Positions 48,204 to 57,874 of a DNA stretch of 64,000 nt are shown here, piece after piece; position 1 is the first letter of the stretch; each line of letters opens with the position of its first letter. The DNA is from Actinomyces sp. ph3 (GTDB taxonomy: Bacteria > Actinomycetota > Actinomycetes > Actinomycetales > Actinomycetaceae). The notes under the pieces were generated by a model. That model saw only the letters and a list, made by a program, of their open reading frames with translations. It was not told where the DNA came from and did not search any database. The translations under genes and the position numbers were made by a program. Where the stretch lies: positions 372,001-436,000 of the forward strand of contig NZ_CAGY01000001.1 of NCBI RefSeq assembly GCF_000308055.1, read 5' to 3'.

Positions 48204-49806
48204 CGTCGCTCCCTTGGCCAGGTACTGCGGCAAGCAAGACCCGGGTGTATTCCTGGGTTGGTGAATGAAGGATATCCTCGGTTGCACCCTCCTCAACGAT
48301 GCGTCCATCCTTCATCACAACAAGGCGATCACACATCTGGCGCGCCACGGCAAGGTCGTGAGTGATAAAAAGCAATGCGAAGCCCTGCTGGTGTTGAAGT
48401 TGGAGCAAAAGCTCCAAAACAGAGGCCTGTACAGACACATCCAAGGCTGAGACCGCCTCGTCGCAAATCAAGAGCTGCGGTCGCGTCGCCAAAGCACGGG
48501 CGATGGCAACACGCTGCCGTTCCCCGCCAGAAAGGCGCGCGGGATAGCGCTTTGCGTAGGAGGCCGGAAGGCCCACAGACTCCAAGAGGCTCGACACCTC
48601 ATTAGCTGAACGACCACCTACGCGCAGAGCCTCAGCAAGGGTAGCGCCGATAGTGCGTGCCGGATTGAGGGCAGAATACGGGTTTTGGAAAACGATCCCC
48701 ATTGGGGGGCGTCCACCTTCAGAGGCACCGCGTAATTTCTCCCGTGGTGTGCCATTGACGTCGATACTTCCAGAATCTGGCTTTTCCAAACCGATAATCA
48801 GACGTGCAAGGGTGGTCTTCCCGGATCCGGATTCACCAACAATTCCAACGGATTCTTGGTGTGCGATAGAGAGCGAAACTCCATCGACTGCCACATGCTG
48901 ATCCCTGCGGCTGCGTCCGCGGAAAATTTTGACTAAGTCCCGTGCATCAACCAAAGCAGGCGCAACATCATTCTTTTCCGAGGCAGTATCCGAAGAGGTG
49001 TCCGCTTGGGATTCTCCCGTGAAAGAACGGGGATTTGGACCATCCAGTCGAGGCTCGGCGGCTGCGAGCTGACGAGTGTAGTCGTTTTCGGGGTGAGTAA
49101 ATACTTTCTCAACGCTTCCCGATTCGACAACCTTCCCGTGGCGCATCACAACCACTTCATCGCCGTATTCGCGTGCCAAAGCAAGATCGTGAGTGATCAG
49201 GATGAGGGCCATCGATCGGCTTTCACGCAGTTCACTCAGAAGATCAAGAATTTCCTTTTGAGTCGTCACATCCAAAGCAGTTGTCGGCTCATCCGCAATG
49301 AAAACTCCGGGTGAAGAATCTAGGGCTGCAGCGATCGCAACACGTTGGCGCATACCTCCCGAGAGTTCTTGGGGGTAAGCCTGAGCAACGCGTTCAGGAA
49401 GTCCGACTTCGCGAAGACGCTCACGAACACGTTCATCCCGCGCGTGCTTCGGCAAACGTGTGTCGGCAATAATCTGTGTGCTACAACGCTGGGTAGGAGA
49501 CAGCGAGGTAAAAGGATCTTGCGGAAGCCAGACAATCCCTTTGCCCCGAAGTGCTTTAAAGGCACGCGCCTGACGGACGATATCAAACTCGCGTCCACCC
49601 AAGGTGACTTGCCCTTGGGCGCTCAAAGTATGGGGAGTGAGCGCACAAATGGTTCGTGCAAGCATGGATTTTCCGGCACCTGACTCACCCACGATAACTA
49701 GGGTGCGTCCGGCTTCTGCGTGAATCGAGACATCATCAACAAGGATCTGCCCGTCATCTCGGGTGACGCTAATATGCGAGGCAATAAGGCCCTGATTCTC
49801 ACTCAC
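48196..49806 (-). CDS. Fused oligopeptide ABC transporter ATPase (DppD-DppF type)
   Basis: 536 residues with two complete nucleotide-binding domains. The first has [18 protein letters not shown] and [11 protein letters not shown]. The second has [18 protein letters not shown] and [11 protein letters not shown]. An acidic, Ser-rich linker of about 30 residues joins them. Each domain has its own H-loop (LILITHDLA and LLFITHDLA). It drives peptide import through the two permeases. The GTG at 49806 has AGGAGGT seven bases upstream and overlaps the permease stop (GTGA); the ATG at 49836 is inside that permease. Fused ATPases of this kind are common in actinobacteria. Confidence 0.95.
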   Translation of the reverse strand: MSENQGLIASHISVTRDDGQILVDDVSIHAEAGRTLVIVGESGAGKSMLARTICALTPHTLSAQGQVTLGGREFDIVRQARAFKALRGKGIVWLPQDPFTSLSPTQRCSTQIIADTRLPKHARDERVRERLREVGLPERVAQAYPQELSGGMRQRVAIAAALDSSPGVFIADEPTTALDVTTQKEILDLLSELRESRSMALILITHDLALAREYGDEVVVMRHGKVVESGSVEKVFTHPENDYTRQLAAAEPRLDGPNPRSFTGESQADTSSDTASEKNDVAPALVDARDLVKIFRGRSRRDQHVAVDGVSLSIAHQESVGIVGESGSGKTTLARLIIGLEKPDSGSIDVNGTPREKLRGASEGGRPPMGIVFQNPYSALNPARTIGATLAEALRVGGRSANEVSSLLESVGLPASYAKRYPARLSGGERQRVAIARALATRPQLLICDEAVSALDVSVQASVLELLLQLQHQQGFALLFITHDLAVARQMCDRLVVMKDGRIVEEGATEDILHSPTQEYTRVLLAAVPGQGSDDD

Positions 49807-50702
49807 GAGCGCACCTCCTGCCTTTCGCTCCACCAATCACCTGCGATATTGATTGCGGTTGCCGTAATGATGATGGCAAGGCCGGCGACAACACAGGCCG
49901 CAGGATTCTGGTTGAGAATAAAACGTCCATCGGCAAGCTGACGTCCCCAGTCTGCGTCTTGCGCACCGACACCAAATCCTAGGTATGACAGTCCAGAGAG
50001 CGACACAAGCGCAAAAGCAACGTTGACAAAGAGGTTTGCCCACACGATAGGAGTGATATTCGGCAGAATATGAACTCCGAGGATACGAGGCGAAGACAAG
50101 CCCAGAACCTGCGCAGATTCAATATAGGGCTGTGGCTTTTGTTGAAGAGTGGCGGCACGAATCATCCGGATATCGGAAGGCGCAAACAAAATGATCAGTA
50201 CGCCGACCGTAACCCAATAGGAACCACCAATTACGCCTGCAACGACGATTGCCAACAGAGTCACCGGCATTGAGAGCAGGATTTCGCAAGAACGAGATAC
50301 AAGGGCATCCCACCAGCCTCCCCACCAGCCGGCGGTCATTCCAAAAATCAGTCCCAAGATCATCGAACCGCCAGCAATCACCAGCGGACCGATGACAGCG
50401 GAGCGTGCACCCGCAATCGTCAATGCGAGAATGTCACGTCCGACTTTGTCGGTTCCAAAAATATGACCGGGAGTCCCCGCCGGGCTCACCCCTAAAGAAA
50501 CATCTTGCCCCAGAGCATTGGGAACGATCAGTGGGGAGAAAAAGACGCATACTGCGACTGCGATCAAAATAATGAAGGAAAGAACGACGGAGCCCGGGAC
50601 TGATCGCATTGCGCGGGCAAGGCCTCGTGCTGAGGAACGGAAACGTCCAGCGGGAACTTCGGCGTTGGCCTCGGCGCCCTGAGACGGTGCGCGATCGCTC
50701 AT
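49803..50702 (-). CDS. Oligopeptide ABC transporter permease, DppC type
   Basis: 299 residues. A cytoplasmic N-terminus, then six TM helices, with a periplasm-facing loop after helix 1 (HIFGTDKVGRDI, the DppC mark). The EAA loop that contacts the ATPase reads ESAQVLGLSSPRILGVHILPN. It pairs with the DppB-type permease. The ATG overlaps the dppB stop by four bases (ATGA). The usual dipeptide/oligopeptide assignment applies, but nickel or other small ligands cannot be excluded from the permease alone. Confidence 0.94.
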   Translation of the reverse strand: MSDRAPSQGAEANAEVPAGRFRSSARGLARAMRSVPGSVVLSFIILIAVAVCVFFSPLIVPNALGQDVSLGVSPAGTPGHIFGTDKVGRDILALTIAGARSAVIGPLVIAGGSMILGLIFGMTAGWWGGWWDALVSRSCEILLSMPVTLLAIVVAGVIGGSYWVTVGVLIILFAPSDIRMIRAATLQQKPQPYIESAQVLGLSSPRILGVHILPNITPIVWANLFVNVAFALVSLSGLSYLGFGVGAQDADWGRQLADGRFILNQNPAACVVAGLAIIITATAINIAGDWWSERQEVRS

Positions 50703-51649
50703 GCGACACCTCCCTCTTCAAGCTTTTGACGCGGATCAACAATGAAAGCTGCAAGGTCGACAATAAATGTCACCGCGATGATGATCACTGCTACCAAGAG
50801 CGCAATCGCCTGGACGACAGGCACATCCTTATACGTAATCGAATCGGCCAAAAGCTGACCCAGCCCGGGAAGAGAGAAGGCTTCTTCAACCAAAACCGTT
50901 GAGCCAAAAAGAGTCCCCAAGATCAGACCCGCGGAGGTAATGATCGGTAAGGAAGCCGCACGCAGGTACATGCGAGTGATACGCCGCGAAGGAAGACCCC
51001 TCGAGCGCGCGAAGGTCACATAATCCTGGCTGAGTTCCGCCACGACTGCGGCGCGAGTAATTCGAATAATCATTGCGCCGATGCCCGTGGCTAGTGCAAT
51101 CGCCGGTAGAGCAAGATGCCACAAGGAATCCAGGAAATCCTCACCTGCTCCGAAAATCGGGAACCAGCCCAGCATGAGTCCGAAAACATAAAGCAGCACA
51201 AGGCCCAAGGCGAAACCCGGTGCAGAAATACCAACCACACTCCAGCCGATAATGGAGCGGTCCACCCAGCTCCCGGCACATCGAGCAGCCCAAATTCCCA
51301 GTGGTACACCGACGCAGATGGCCAAAACAAATGCCATCAGAGTCAGCATCGTGGTTAATCCAACGCGTGAGGCGAGGACGTCAGTAACGGGAGTTGCAGA
51401 GCGCACGGAGTTGCCAAAATCCCCCGTGAGCGCTCGAAGCAACCAATGCCAATAGCGCAAAAGTAGCGGCTCATCCAGCCCGTATTGGGCGGTAATAGCA
51501 GCACGCACCTCGGGGGTGAGGCGGCGAGTGCCAACCAGAATCTTCACCGGGTCTCCGGGAACCAAGTCCAGCAAAGAGAAGATGATGAAGGATAAGGCCA
51601 GCAACACCGCCGCGAACCCCGCGAGGCGTCGTGCGAAGAAATGTGCCAT
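50699..51649 (-). CDS. Oligopeptide ABC transporter permease, DppB type
   Basis: 316 residues, six TM helices. The N-terminus FFARRLAGFAAVLLALS and the following DLVPGDPVKILVG are typical of DppB. The EAA loop is FARSRGLPSRRITRMYLRAA, and the end reads FIVDLAAFIVDPRQK. It forms the membrane channel with the DppC-type protein. A GTG at 51652 and an ATG at 51649 are both possible; the ATG shares one base with the stop of the binding-protein gene (TGATG), so I chose it. No ribosome binding site is visible, so translation is probably coupled. Confidence 0.93.
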   Translation of the reverse strand: MAHFFARRLAGFAAVLLALSFIIFSLLDLVPGDPVKILVGTRRLTPEVRAAITAQYGLDEPLLLRYWHWLLRALTGDFGNSVRSATPVTDVLASRVGLTTMLTLMAFVLAICVGVPLGIWAARCAGSWVDRSIIGWSVVGISAPGFALGLVLLYVFGLMLGWFPIFGAGEDFLDSLWHLALPAIALATGIGAMIIRITRAAVVAELSQDYVTFARSRGLPSRRITRMYLRAASLPIITSAGLILGTLFGSTVLVEEAFSLPGLGQLLADSITYKDVPVVQAIALLVAVIIIAVTFIVDLAAFIVDPRQKLEEGGVA

Positions 51650-53238
51650 CACTTCGTGACGTTCAGGGACGCGGCCCAGGGGGTCATGAAGAAGTAGGAC
51701 GTGTAGTTATTCGGTGTAACGGTCTTCGAGAATGCGGTCGAGGTCTTGCCCCACCAGATCGGCGAGTAGATCGTGTTTTCCTGAGCGATTTTTTCTGCTG
51801 CAACGATTTGCTCAACACGCTTGTACGGATCCGTCTCAGCCGTGGAAGAGGCGATGAGACCCTGAACCTGTTCGTTCTTGTAGCGTGCGGGGTTATCGGG
51901 TCCGAGCAACCAGCCTGCAACCTCTGCGGGATCACCGGTCGTTGAGGTGTAGCTCATGTAGTAGAGACCGTACTCACCAGTTCCCACCTTAGAGATCCAT
52001 TCTTCGATGGGCTTGGAAGTTACCGTGACGTTGATGCCGATCTGCTTGAGGTTATCAGCGATTGCCAGCGCCGCAGAGCCCATCTCGGGGATCGATGCGG
52101 GGTAGGTCAGTTCCGTATCAAAACCGTTGGGAACCTTAGACTGTGCAAGCTCTGCACGTGCTTGGTCCATGCTGAAGGAATCGATGGGCAGATGTGCCTG
52201 AAGCTCACGCGCCTTATCGATGCCGATCTCGCTGCCCAGCTGGTCATTGGGTTCGATTGCAGTCGCAACCTCTCCTCGTCCCTTAAGGATAGATTCAACG
52301 ATTGCCTTGCGGTCAACGGCATGAGCGACAGCCTTACGAACATGAATGTCGTCGAAAGGTGCCACGCCTTGATCAAAGGTCAGACCCACATAGGAACGGT
52401 CAGATTCGGTGAGAACCTTGACCCCATCGATGGATTCAAACTGAGAGACCTGATCGGTGGGAAGCTGCGTGGCGATATCGATCTGGCCGCTTCGCTGAGC
52501 CAAGAGTCGAGCATTCTCATCTGAGAAGAAATCAAACTCGATCTTCTGTGCAGGAGTATCGCCGCCCCACCAGGTACCGCTCTTTTCAAAAACGGCCTTC
52601 GAATCGGGCTGGAAAGAGGTCGCCTTGTAGGGGCCGGTACCCATGATGAGATCCTTGGAGGAACCATAGGACTGTGCGGCCTCGTAGAAGGACTTTTCGG
52701 TGATCCACAGGCCACCGTTTGCCGTCACGGTCCACCCGAAATTCTCAGCCGGAGAAGGAAGGGTAATGGTAATTTCCCACTCTCCGGTCTGCGCGGCCTC
52801 GATACCTGCCGTCCAGTACACGGCCGAAGAAGGCGACTTTTCGGGATTCTTAGCAATGTTGATCGAGAAGAGAATATCTTCAATGGTCACGGGGTTACCG
52901 TCTTGGAACTTCGCGTCCTGACGGATCTGGAATACCCAGGTTTTCGCATCATCCGTGTGGTAAGCCGTCGCAATTGCCGGAACCAGCCTGCCATCCTTAT
53001 CGACAGCGAGCAGACCTTCAGAGGTCACCTGTGCAACGTAGTAGTTGATAATTCCGGTTTCGTGGGCGGTATCCAGGGTCGACAAAGAACCCGGGAGACC
53101 GACCGTAATTGTCCCTGCCTTGCTCGAGGATTGCGTCGAAGAGGCATTCTTCGGCGCACAGGCTGCCAGCGAGGTACACATAAGGACAGCGGCTGAGACA
53201 AGAGCGGCTGCTTTCATGGTGATGCGTGATGCTGGCAT
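51649..53238 (-). CDS. Peptide ABC transporter substrate-binding lipoprotein
   Basis: 529 residues. Lipoprotein signal (MPASRITMK, a hydrophobic core, then TSLAAC), followed by the family 5 solute-binding fold: TLDTAHETGIINYYVAQ, AKFQDGNPVTIEDI near the ligand cleft, and VRKAVAHAVDRKAIV. It captures peptides outside the membrane and gives them to the permeases. AAAGGAG lies seven bases before the ATG at 53238; the frame's earlier ATG (53280) is not supported. It opens a five-gene operon that ends in the C39-like gene. A 165-base gap separates it from the M20 peptidase gene; no clear promoter or riboswitch is seen there. Confidence 0.94.
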   Translation of the reverse strand: MPASRITMKAAALVSAAVLMCTSLAACAPKNASSTQSSSKAGTITVGLPGSLSTLDTAHETGIINYYVAQVTSEGLLAVDKDGRLVPAIATAYHTDDAKTWVFQIRQDAKFQDGNPVTIEDILFSINIAKNPEKSPSSAVYWTAGIEAAQTGEWEITITLPSPAENFGWTVTANGGLWITEKSFYEAAQSYGSSKDLIMGTGPYKATSFQPDSKAVFEKSGTWWGGDTPAQKIEFDFFSDENARLLAQRSGQIDIATQLPTDQVSQFESIDGVKVLTESDRSYVGLTFDQGVAPFDDIHVRKAVAHAVDRKAIVESILKGRGEVATAIEPNDQLGSEIGIDKARELQAHLPIDSFSMDQARAELAQSKVPNGFDTELTYPASIPEMGSAALAIADNLKQIGINVTVTSKPIEEWISKVGTGEYGLYYMSYTSTTGDPAEVAGWLLGPDNPARYKNEQVQGLIASSTAETDPYKRVEQIVAAEKIAQENTIYSPIWWGKTSTAFSKTVTPNNYTSYFFMTPWAASLNVTK

Positions 53239-53403
53239 CCAATTCTCCTTTGTTCCTTTGGCGCGCACGGAAGTGCACAAACATAACGATATGGGTCAAC
53301 AGCTCCCTTGGCGAGTTGTGCCACGTACTGGTCGTTTGTAACAGCAAATCTCACATTCACTGGGCAGGAGCCAATGCGCAGAAATTCCCCAAACGTGCTG
53401 GAA

Positions 53404-54762
53404 TTATTCGCCAATATAGAGGCGAACGAGGCGTTCTAGCTCACGCGCGGTCGAGGCAACGTCTTCAATGGGCATATGTTCGTCGTGCGCATGAAGTTGC
53501 GAATAAACCTCGCCGAGCGTCGCCCCGGAAGCACATGATCCAAAACCGTAGCCCCCTCCCCCCTTGCGCCTGCCGACCCTGAGGTCTGACCCTCCCGGGA
53601 AGAGGATGGGGACCACGACTGCGCCGGGGTGCGCTTCACGAAGAACTTCTTCGATTGTTCGATAGAGTTTCGTCTCAATTGACGAGGCCGTGGCCCGCTC
53701 GCTCAACAGGCGCTCGATCGTCACGTGCTCAGCGAGCTCTCCCAAAGCCTCGGTGATCGCGCGATCAACATCGTCATCGCTTTGCCCGGGAAGGGTACGG
53801 ATATCCAGTTCCAGCTCCCCGGAGGAAGGGAGAACGTTAATAGGACCACCAGCGCGGACAACCGTTTGTGCAACGGTCATATGCGAGACTGCGTGGGCAT
53901 ATGCCGCAAGGTCACCGAATTCACCATAGTCTCCGCGATAGGTACCGCTAATCAAAGATTCTTCAAGTTCTGAATCAAATTCAAATGCGCGGACAAATCC
54001 AGCCCAAATCTCGTCACTTGCCTGTGGCCACTGCGCCTGCGACAGGGCTCGCGAAACCTGAGCGAGCATTTCGACTGCACTTACGCGTCCCAAAGGAATC
54101 GAGCCGTGTCCAGCATCTCCGCGCACATGAAGGCGACGCTGAGCAGCCCCCTTCTCGCCGACAATGACAACAACACTGTCTCCGCCGCGAGCGCCGCGAA
54201 TATGAGCGCCTCCCATCTCAGAGAGCTGGGCTTCCCAGGGGAAAGCATCCGCGCGGTGTTCACCAATCCACGGAACCCCGAGTCCGCCTCGTGCCTCTTC
54301 GTCCGCAGCGGCAACGAAGGTCAGGGTTCCCGCGGGGCGAGCCCCACCTCGGGAAACTTCTTCGGCAAGGCGTCGGGTGACAACTGCCATCGCAGCGGTC
54401 AAGTGAAGCATATCGACGCTTCCTCGTCCCCAAATACTTCCCTCACTGATCTCACCTGCAAAGGGCGGATGGGTCCAGTGCTTCTCATCAACGGGGACAA
54501 CATCGGTGTGTCCAAGGAAAGTCAGGGGCTGCGCTGAAGGATCGGTGCCGTGCAAGGTAACAACCAAAGTTGTACGCCCGGGGTGAGGTTCGATGCGTTC
54601 AAGACTTACGGGAAGGCCGGCAAAGTAGTCTTCAAAAAGATTGGCAGCCTTGATTTCCTGTCCCGAATCTGGGGTGAGGTCATTGACGGAACCAAGTGCG
54701 ATGAGGCGTTGGAGGAGATCGATAGTTTCCTCACCGATGTCGTGGTGCGCGGGCGTATTCAT
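53404..54762 (-). CDS. M20 family metallopeptidase/deacylase
   Basis: 452 residues. Zinc ligands and catalytic residues: FLGHTDVVPVD (His and Asp), GRGSVDML (bridging Asp), AADEEARGG (general-base Glu and metal Glu) and a final His near the C-terminus. The lid domain in the middle carries RLHVRGDAGHGS and INVLPSSGELELDIR. It hydrolyses dipeptides or N-acyl amino acids in the cytosol. The ATG has AAGGAG five bases upstream. Lying just upstream of the peptide import genes on the same strand, it could finish breakdown of imported peptides. It is divergent from valS. Confidence 0.93.
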   Translation of the reverse strand: MNTPAHHDIGEETIDLLQRLIALGSVNDLTPDSGQEIKAANLFEDYFAGLPVSLERIEPHPGRTTLVVTLHGTDPSAQPLTFLGHTDVVPVDEKHWTHPPFAGEISEGSIWGRGSVDMLHLTAAMAVVTRRLAEEVSRGGARPAGTLTFVAAADEEARGGLGVPWIGEHRADAFPWEAQLSEMGGAHIRGARGGDSVVVIVGEKGAAQRRLHVRGDAGHGSIPLGRVSAVEMLAQVSRALSQAQWPQASDEIWAGFVRAFEFDSELEESLISGTYRGDYGEFGDLAAYAHAVSHMTVAQTVVRAGGPINVLPSSGELELDIRTLPGQSDDDVDRAITEALGELAEHVTIERLLSERATASSIETKLYRTIEEVLREAHPGAVVVPILFPGGSDLRVGRRKGGGGYGFGSCASGATLGEVYSQLHAHDEHMPIEDVASTARELERLVRLYIGE

Positions 54763-54890
54763 CGATTCTCCTTGTCATAAGGTCATTTCTCTTGCTTTAA
54801 GACTACTCAGCATGACTACTGGCGCATTTGCAGATCACGAAGAGAGCGGATGCTACAGCAGCAAGGAGTCGGCGCCCCCGGTGTGCGCAC

Positions 54891-54919
54891 TGGACCGATA
54901 TGGCCGAGAAAAGTAGGCT
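54891..54919 (+). promoter_or_regulatory. Candidate valS promoter, TGGACC-17-TAGGCT
   Basis: TGGACC (54891-54896), a 17-base spacer and TAGGCT (54914-54919). The leader would be about 34 bases. I looked for a T-box leader and found none. Confidence 0.5.
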
Positions 54920-54958
54920 TGGACGGTAATAAGTCCACGACTCGGATGGAGAATACGT

Positions 54959-57718
54959 ATGAGCGCTCAGCGCCAGGCCGAACCAACCTCGCTGCCCGCA
55001 CCCCAGGTGCCGGACAAGGTCGCCACTGAAGGCCTCGAAGCACAGTGGAACCAGCGTTGGGAAGATCAGGGAACTTACCGTTTTGATCGAAGCCGCCCCC
55101 GCCAAGAGGTCTACTCGATCGACACTCCCCCGCCCACGGTTTCGGGTTCGCTTCACGTCGGCCACGTGTTCTCGTACACGCACACCGATGTCGTCGCACG
55201 TTTCCAGCGAATGCAGGGTAAGTCGGTCTTTTACCCTATGGGCTGGGACGACAATGGCCTGCCCACCGAGCGCCGCGTGCAGAACTACTTCGGGGTTCGC
55301 GTCGATGCGACCCTCCCCTATGATCCAAACTTTGAGCCCCCTCATGTTGGAGGCGAAGGCAAGTCCATCAAGGCTCGAGATCAGGTGCCGATCTCGCGTC
55401 GTAATTTCGTGGAACTGTGCGAGCGCCTGACCGTTGAAGATGAGAAGCACTTCGAAGATCTGTGGCGCCACCTGGGTCTGTCGGTTGACTGGACTCAGAA
55501 CTACCAGACCATCGGTACTCGTGCCCGCAAGGTCGCCCAGGCTGCATTCCTGCGCAATCTCGAGCGCGGCGAGGCCTACCAGGCCGAGGCTCCTGGCCTG
55601 TGGGACGTCACCTTCCAGACCGCAGTTGCTCAGGCCGAGCTTGAGAGCCGCGAATACCCGGGCTTCTACCACCGCCTCGCCTTCCACATCACCGACCCCG
55701 CGCGCGCTGCCGAGGCCGCTGCAGCCGGTGCGCCAGTTGAGAACGGTGTTGATGTCTGCATTGAGACGACTCGTCCCGAACTCCTTCCCGCGTGCGTAGC
55801 TTTGATCGCTCACCCCGACGACGAGCGCTACAAGCCTCTGTTTGGCACCACAGTCGCCTCCCCCGTTTTCGGTGTTGAGGTCCCTGTTCTTCCTCACCCC
55901 GAGGCGGAGATGGACAAGGGTGCCGGTATTGCCATGTGCTGTACTTTCGGTGACACGACCGATATCGATTGGTGGCGCGACCTGAATCTTCCGCTGCGCA
56001 CAGTTTTGCGCAAGGACGGCCGCCTGCAGACCGAAACCCCCGAGTGGATTACCACCGATGAGGGTCGCGAGGCCTTCGCTGAGCTTGCGGGGAAGACGAC
56101 CTTCTCTGCTCGCGAGGCCCTGGTGGCGCGCCTCGAGGCCAGCGGCGAGATGCGCGGCGAACCTCAGAAGACGATGCGCCAGACGAACTTCTTCGAAAAG
56201 GGCGACAAGCCCCTGGAGATCGTCACTTCGCGTCAGTGGTACATCCGCAATGGTGGCAAGCCGTGGGTCAATCCTGCAACTGGCAAGGACCTGAACGAGG
56301 AACTCATCGAGCGCGGTAAGGAACTGGAGTTCCACCCTGATTTCATGCGCGTGCGCTACGAGAACTGGGTGCGCGGCCTTAACAACGACTGGCTGGTTTC
56401 CCGTCAGCGTTTCTTCGGCGTCCCCTTCCCCCTGTGGTACCGCGTTGATGACAATGGCGAAGTCGATTACACACAGATCATCACTCCCAGTGAAGATCAG
56501 CTTCCTGTCGATCCTTCGTCGGATACTGCTCCGGGTTACACCGAGGATCAGCGCGGAGTTGCCGGCGGTTTCGTGGGCGAACTCGACATCATGGATACCT
56601 GGGCGACTTCGTCTCTCTCCCCGCAGATTGCCTGCGGTTGGCTTGAGGATGAGGACCTGTTCTCTCGTACCTACCCGATGGACTTGCGTCCGCAGGGTCA
56701 GGACATCATCCGCACCTGGCTGTTCTCAACGGTTGTCCGCGCCGATCTGGAATTTGGTGCACTCCCCTGGGCACACGCTGGTCTTTCCGGATGGATCTTG
56801 GATTCGGATCACAAGAAGATGTCGAAGTCTAAGGGCAATGTTGTGACCCCCATGGGCTTGCTCGAGAAGTTCGGCTCGGACGCTGTGCGTTACTGGGCGG
56901 CTTCAGCTCGACTGGGCTTGGATGCTGCTTTTGATGAATCGCAGATGAAGATTGGCCGCCGCCTGGCCATCAAGGTACTCAACGCTTCGAAGTTCGCACT
57001 CACAATGGGCGGGGACGCAGATCTGGATCTGGACATCACGCATGTCGTCCAGCCCCTGGATCGCTCAATGCTCGCGGCTTTGCGCGAGGTTGTCTCTTCT
57101 GCGACCACAGCTCTGGAAAATTACGAGCATGCTCGTGCACTGGAAGTCACCGAGTCCTTCTTCTGGACTTTCTGTGACGACTACTTGGAGCTGGTCAAGG
57201 AACGCGCCTACAACCGCGAGGGCAAGTGGAGCGATCAGGCTTCTGCTTCTGCCCGCGCAGCGCTGGCGATTGCCATCGATACCTTCGTTCGCTTGCTTGC
57301 TCCCTACCTGCCCTTCGTTACCGAAGAGGTGTGGAGCTGGTATCGCGAAGGTAGCGTCCACCAGGCTGCATGGCCGACTGCTTCCGACCTCGAGGTCACT
57401 CCGGATGGAACCGTTGAAGGCGCTATCGAAGATGCTTCCAGCGTGTTGTTGGGTGTTGCCTCTGAGGCACTGGTGGTCCTGCGCCGCGTGAAGTCCGAAG
57501 CAAAGGTTTCCCCCAGGACCCCATTCCTCGAAGTGACGGTGTCTGCTCCTGAGCAGACCATTCCCCTGCTTGAGGATGTTCTGGAAGACCTTGCGGCAGC
57601 AACGAAGATTCAGGGACCTGCTCATTTCGAGGCCTCGGCAGACTCTAGCGAAGATGAAGGTACCATCCGTGTTGCTTCCTTCGAGTTGGGCGAAGCCCCG
57701 GCTAAGAAGAAGGACTAA
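54959..57718 (+). CDS. valS: Valyl-tRNA synthetase
   Basis: 919 residues, class I synthetase. HIGH-type motif SGSLHVGHV (about 63-70), the WDDNGLPTERR segment, an editing domain (CCTFGDTTDIDWW), the KMSKS motif at about 620-624 (HKKMSKSKGN), then the anticodon-binding domain (WTFCDDYLELVKERAY). It charges tRNA-Val with valine and hydrolyses mischarged threonine. The C-terminal coiled coil of many ValS proteins is short here. The ATG has GGAGAA upstream. A strong terminator follows the stop. Overlapping long open frames on the other strand arise from codon bias. Confidence 0.98.
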   Translation: MSAQRQAEPTSLPAPQVPDKVATEGLEAQWNQRWEDQGTYRFDRSRPRQEVYSIDTPPPTVSGSLHVGHVFSYTHTDVVARFQRMQGKSVFYPMGWDDNGLPTERRVQNYFGVRVDATLPYDPNFEPPHVGGEGKSIKARDQVPISRRNFVELCERLTVEDEKHFEDLWRHLGLSVDWTQNYQTIGTRARKVAQAAFLRNLERGEAYQAEAPGLWDVTFQTAVAQAELESREYPGFYHRLAFHITDPARAAEAAAAGAPVENGVDVCIETTRPELLPACVALIAHPDDERYKPLFGTTVASPVFGVEVPVLPHPEAEMDKGAGIAMCCTFGDTTDIDWWRDLNLPLRTVLRKDGRLQTETPEWITTDEGREAFAELAGKTTFSAREALVARLEASGEMRGEPQKTMRQTNFFEKGDKPLEIVTSRQWYIRNGGKPWVNPATGKDLNEELIERGKELEFHPDFMRVRYENWVRGLNNDWLVSRQRFFGVPFPLWYRVDDNGEVDYTQIITPSEDQLPVDPSSDTAPGYTEDQRGVAGGFVGELDIMDTWATSSLSPQIACGWLEDEDLFSRTYPMDLRPQGQDIIRTWLFSTVVRADLEFGALPWAHAGLSGWILDSDHKKMSKSKGNVVTPMGLLEKFGSDAVRYWAASARLGLDAAFDESQMKIGRRLAIKVLNASKFALTMGGDADLDLDITHVVQPLDRSMLAALREVVSSATTALENYEHARALEVTESFFWTFCDDYLELVKERAYNREGKWSDQASASARAALAIAIDTFVRLLAPYLPFVTEEVWSWYREGSVHQAAWPTASDLEVTPDGTVEGAIEDASSVLLGVASEALVVLRRVKSEAKVSPRTPFLEVTVSAPEQTIPLLEDVLEDLAAATKIQGPAHFEASADSSEDEGTIRVASFELGEAPAKKKD

Positions 57719-57727
57719 GTCCTAGGT

Positions 57728-57774
57728 ATAAGGGTGTGGGCCCGGCGACTGCCGGGCCCACACCCTTATTTTCA
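57728..57774 (+). terminator. Strong rho-independent terminator of valS
   Basis: A perfect 19-bp inverted repeat (57728-57746 with 57751-57769) around a four-base loop, followed by TTTTC, ten bases behind the valS stop. It is one of the clearest terminators in the window. Confidence 0.93.
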
Positions 57775-57874
57775 GAGGGAGGGGAAGCGTTCAATTCCCC
57801 GCGCGTTTTGTATATCCCAACGGATAAGAGTTGCTACGCTCCGAGTCCTCATTACACACGTAAATGGACAATCC

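Noticed and set aside
54763-54958. Possible T-box or other riboswitch before valS
   Set aside because: No T-box core sequence or antiterminator pair; the space is explained by two divergent promoters.
54803-56335. A 510-codon open frame on the minus strand opposite valS
   Set aside because: It mirrors the codon bias of valS, has no ribosome binding site or protein family features, and valS on the plus strand is certain.
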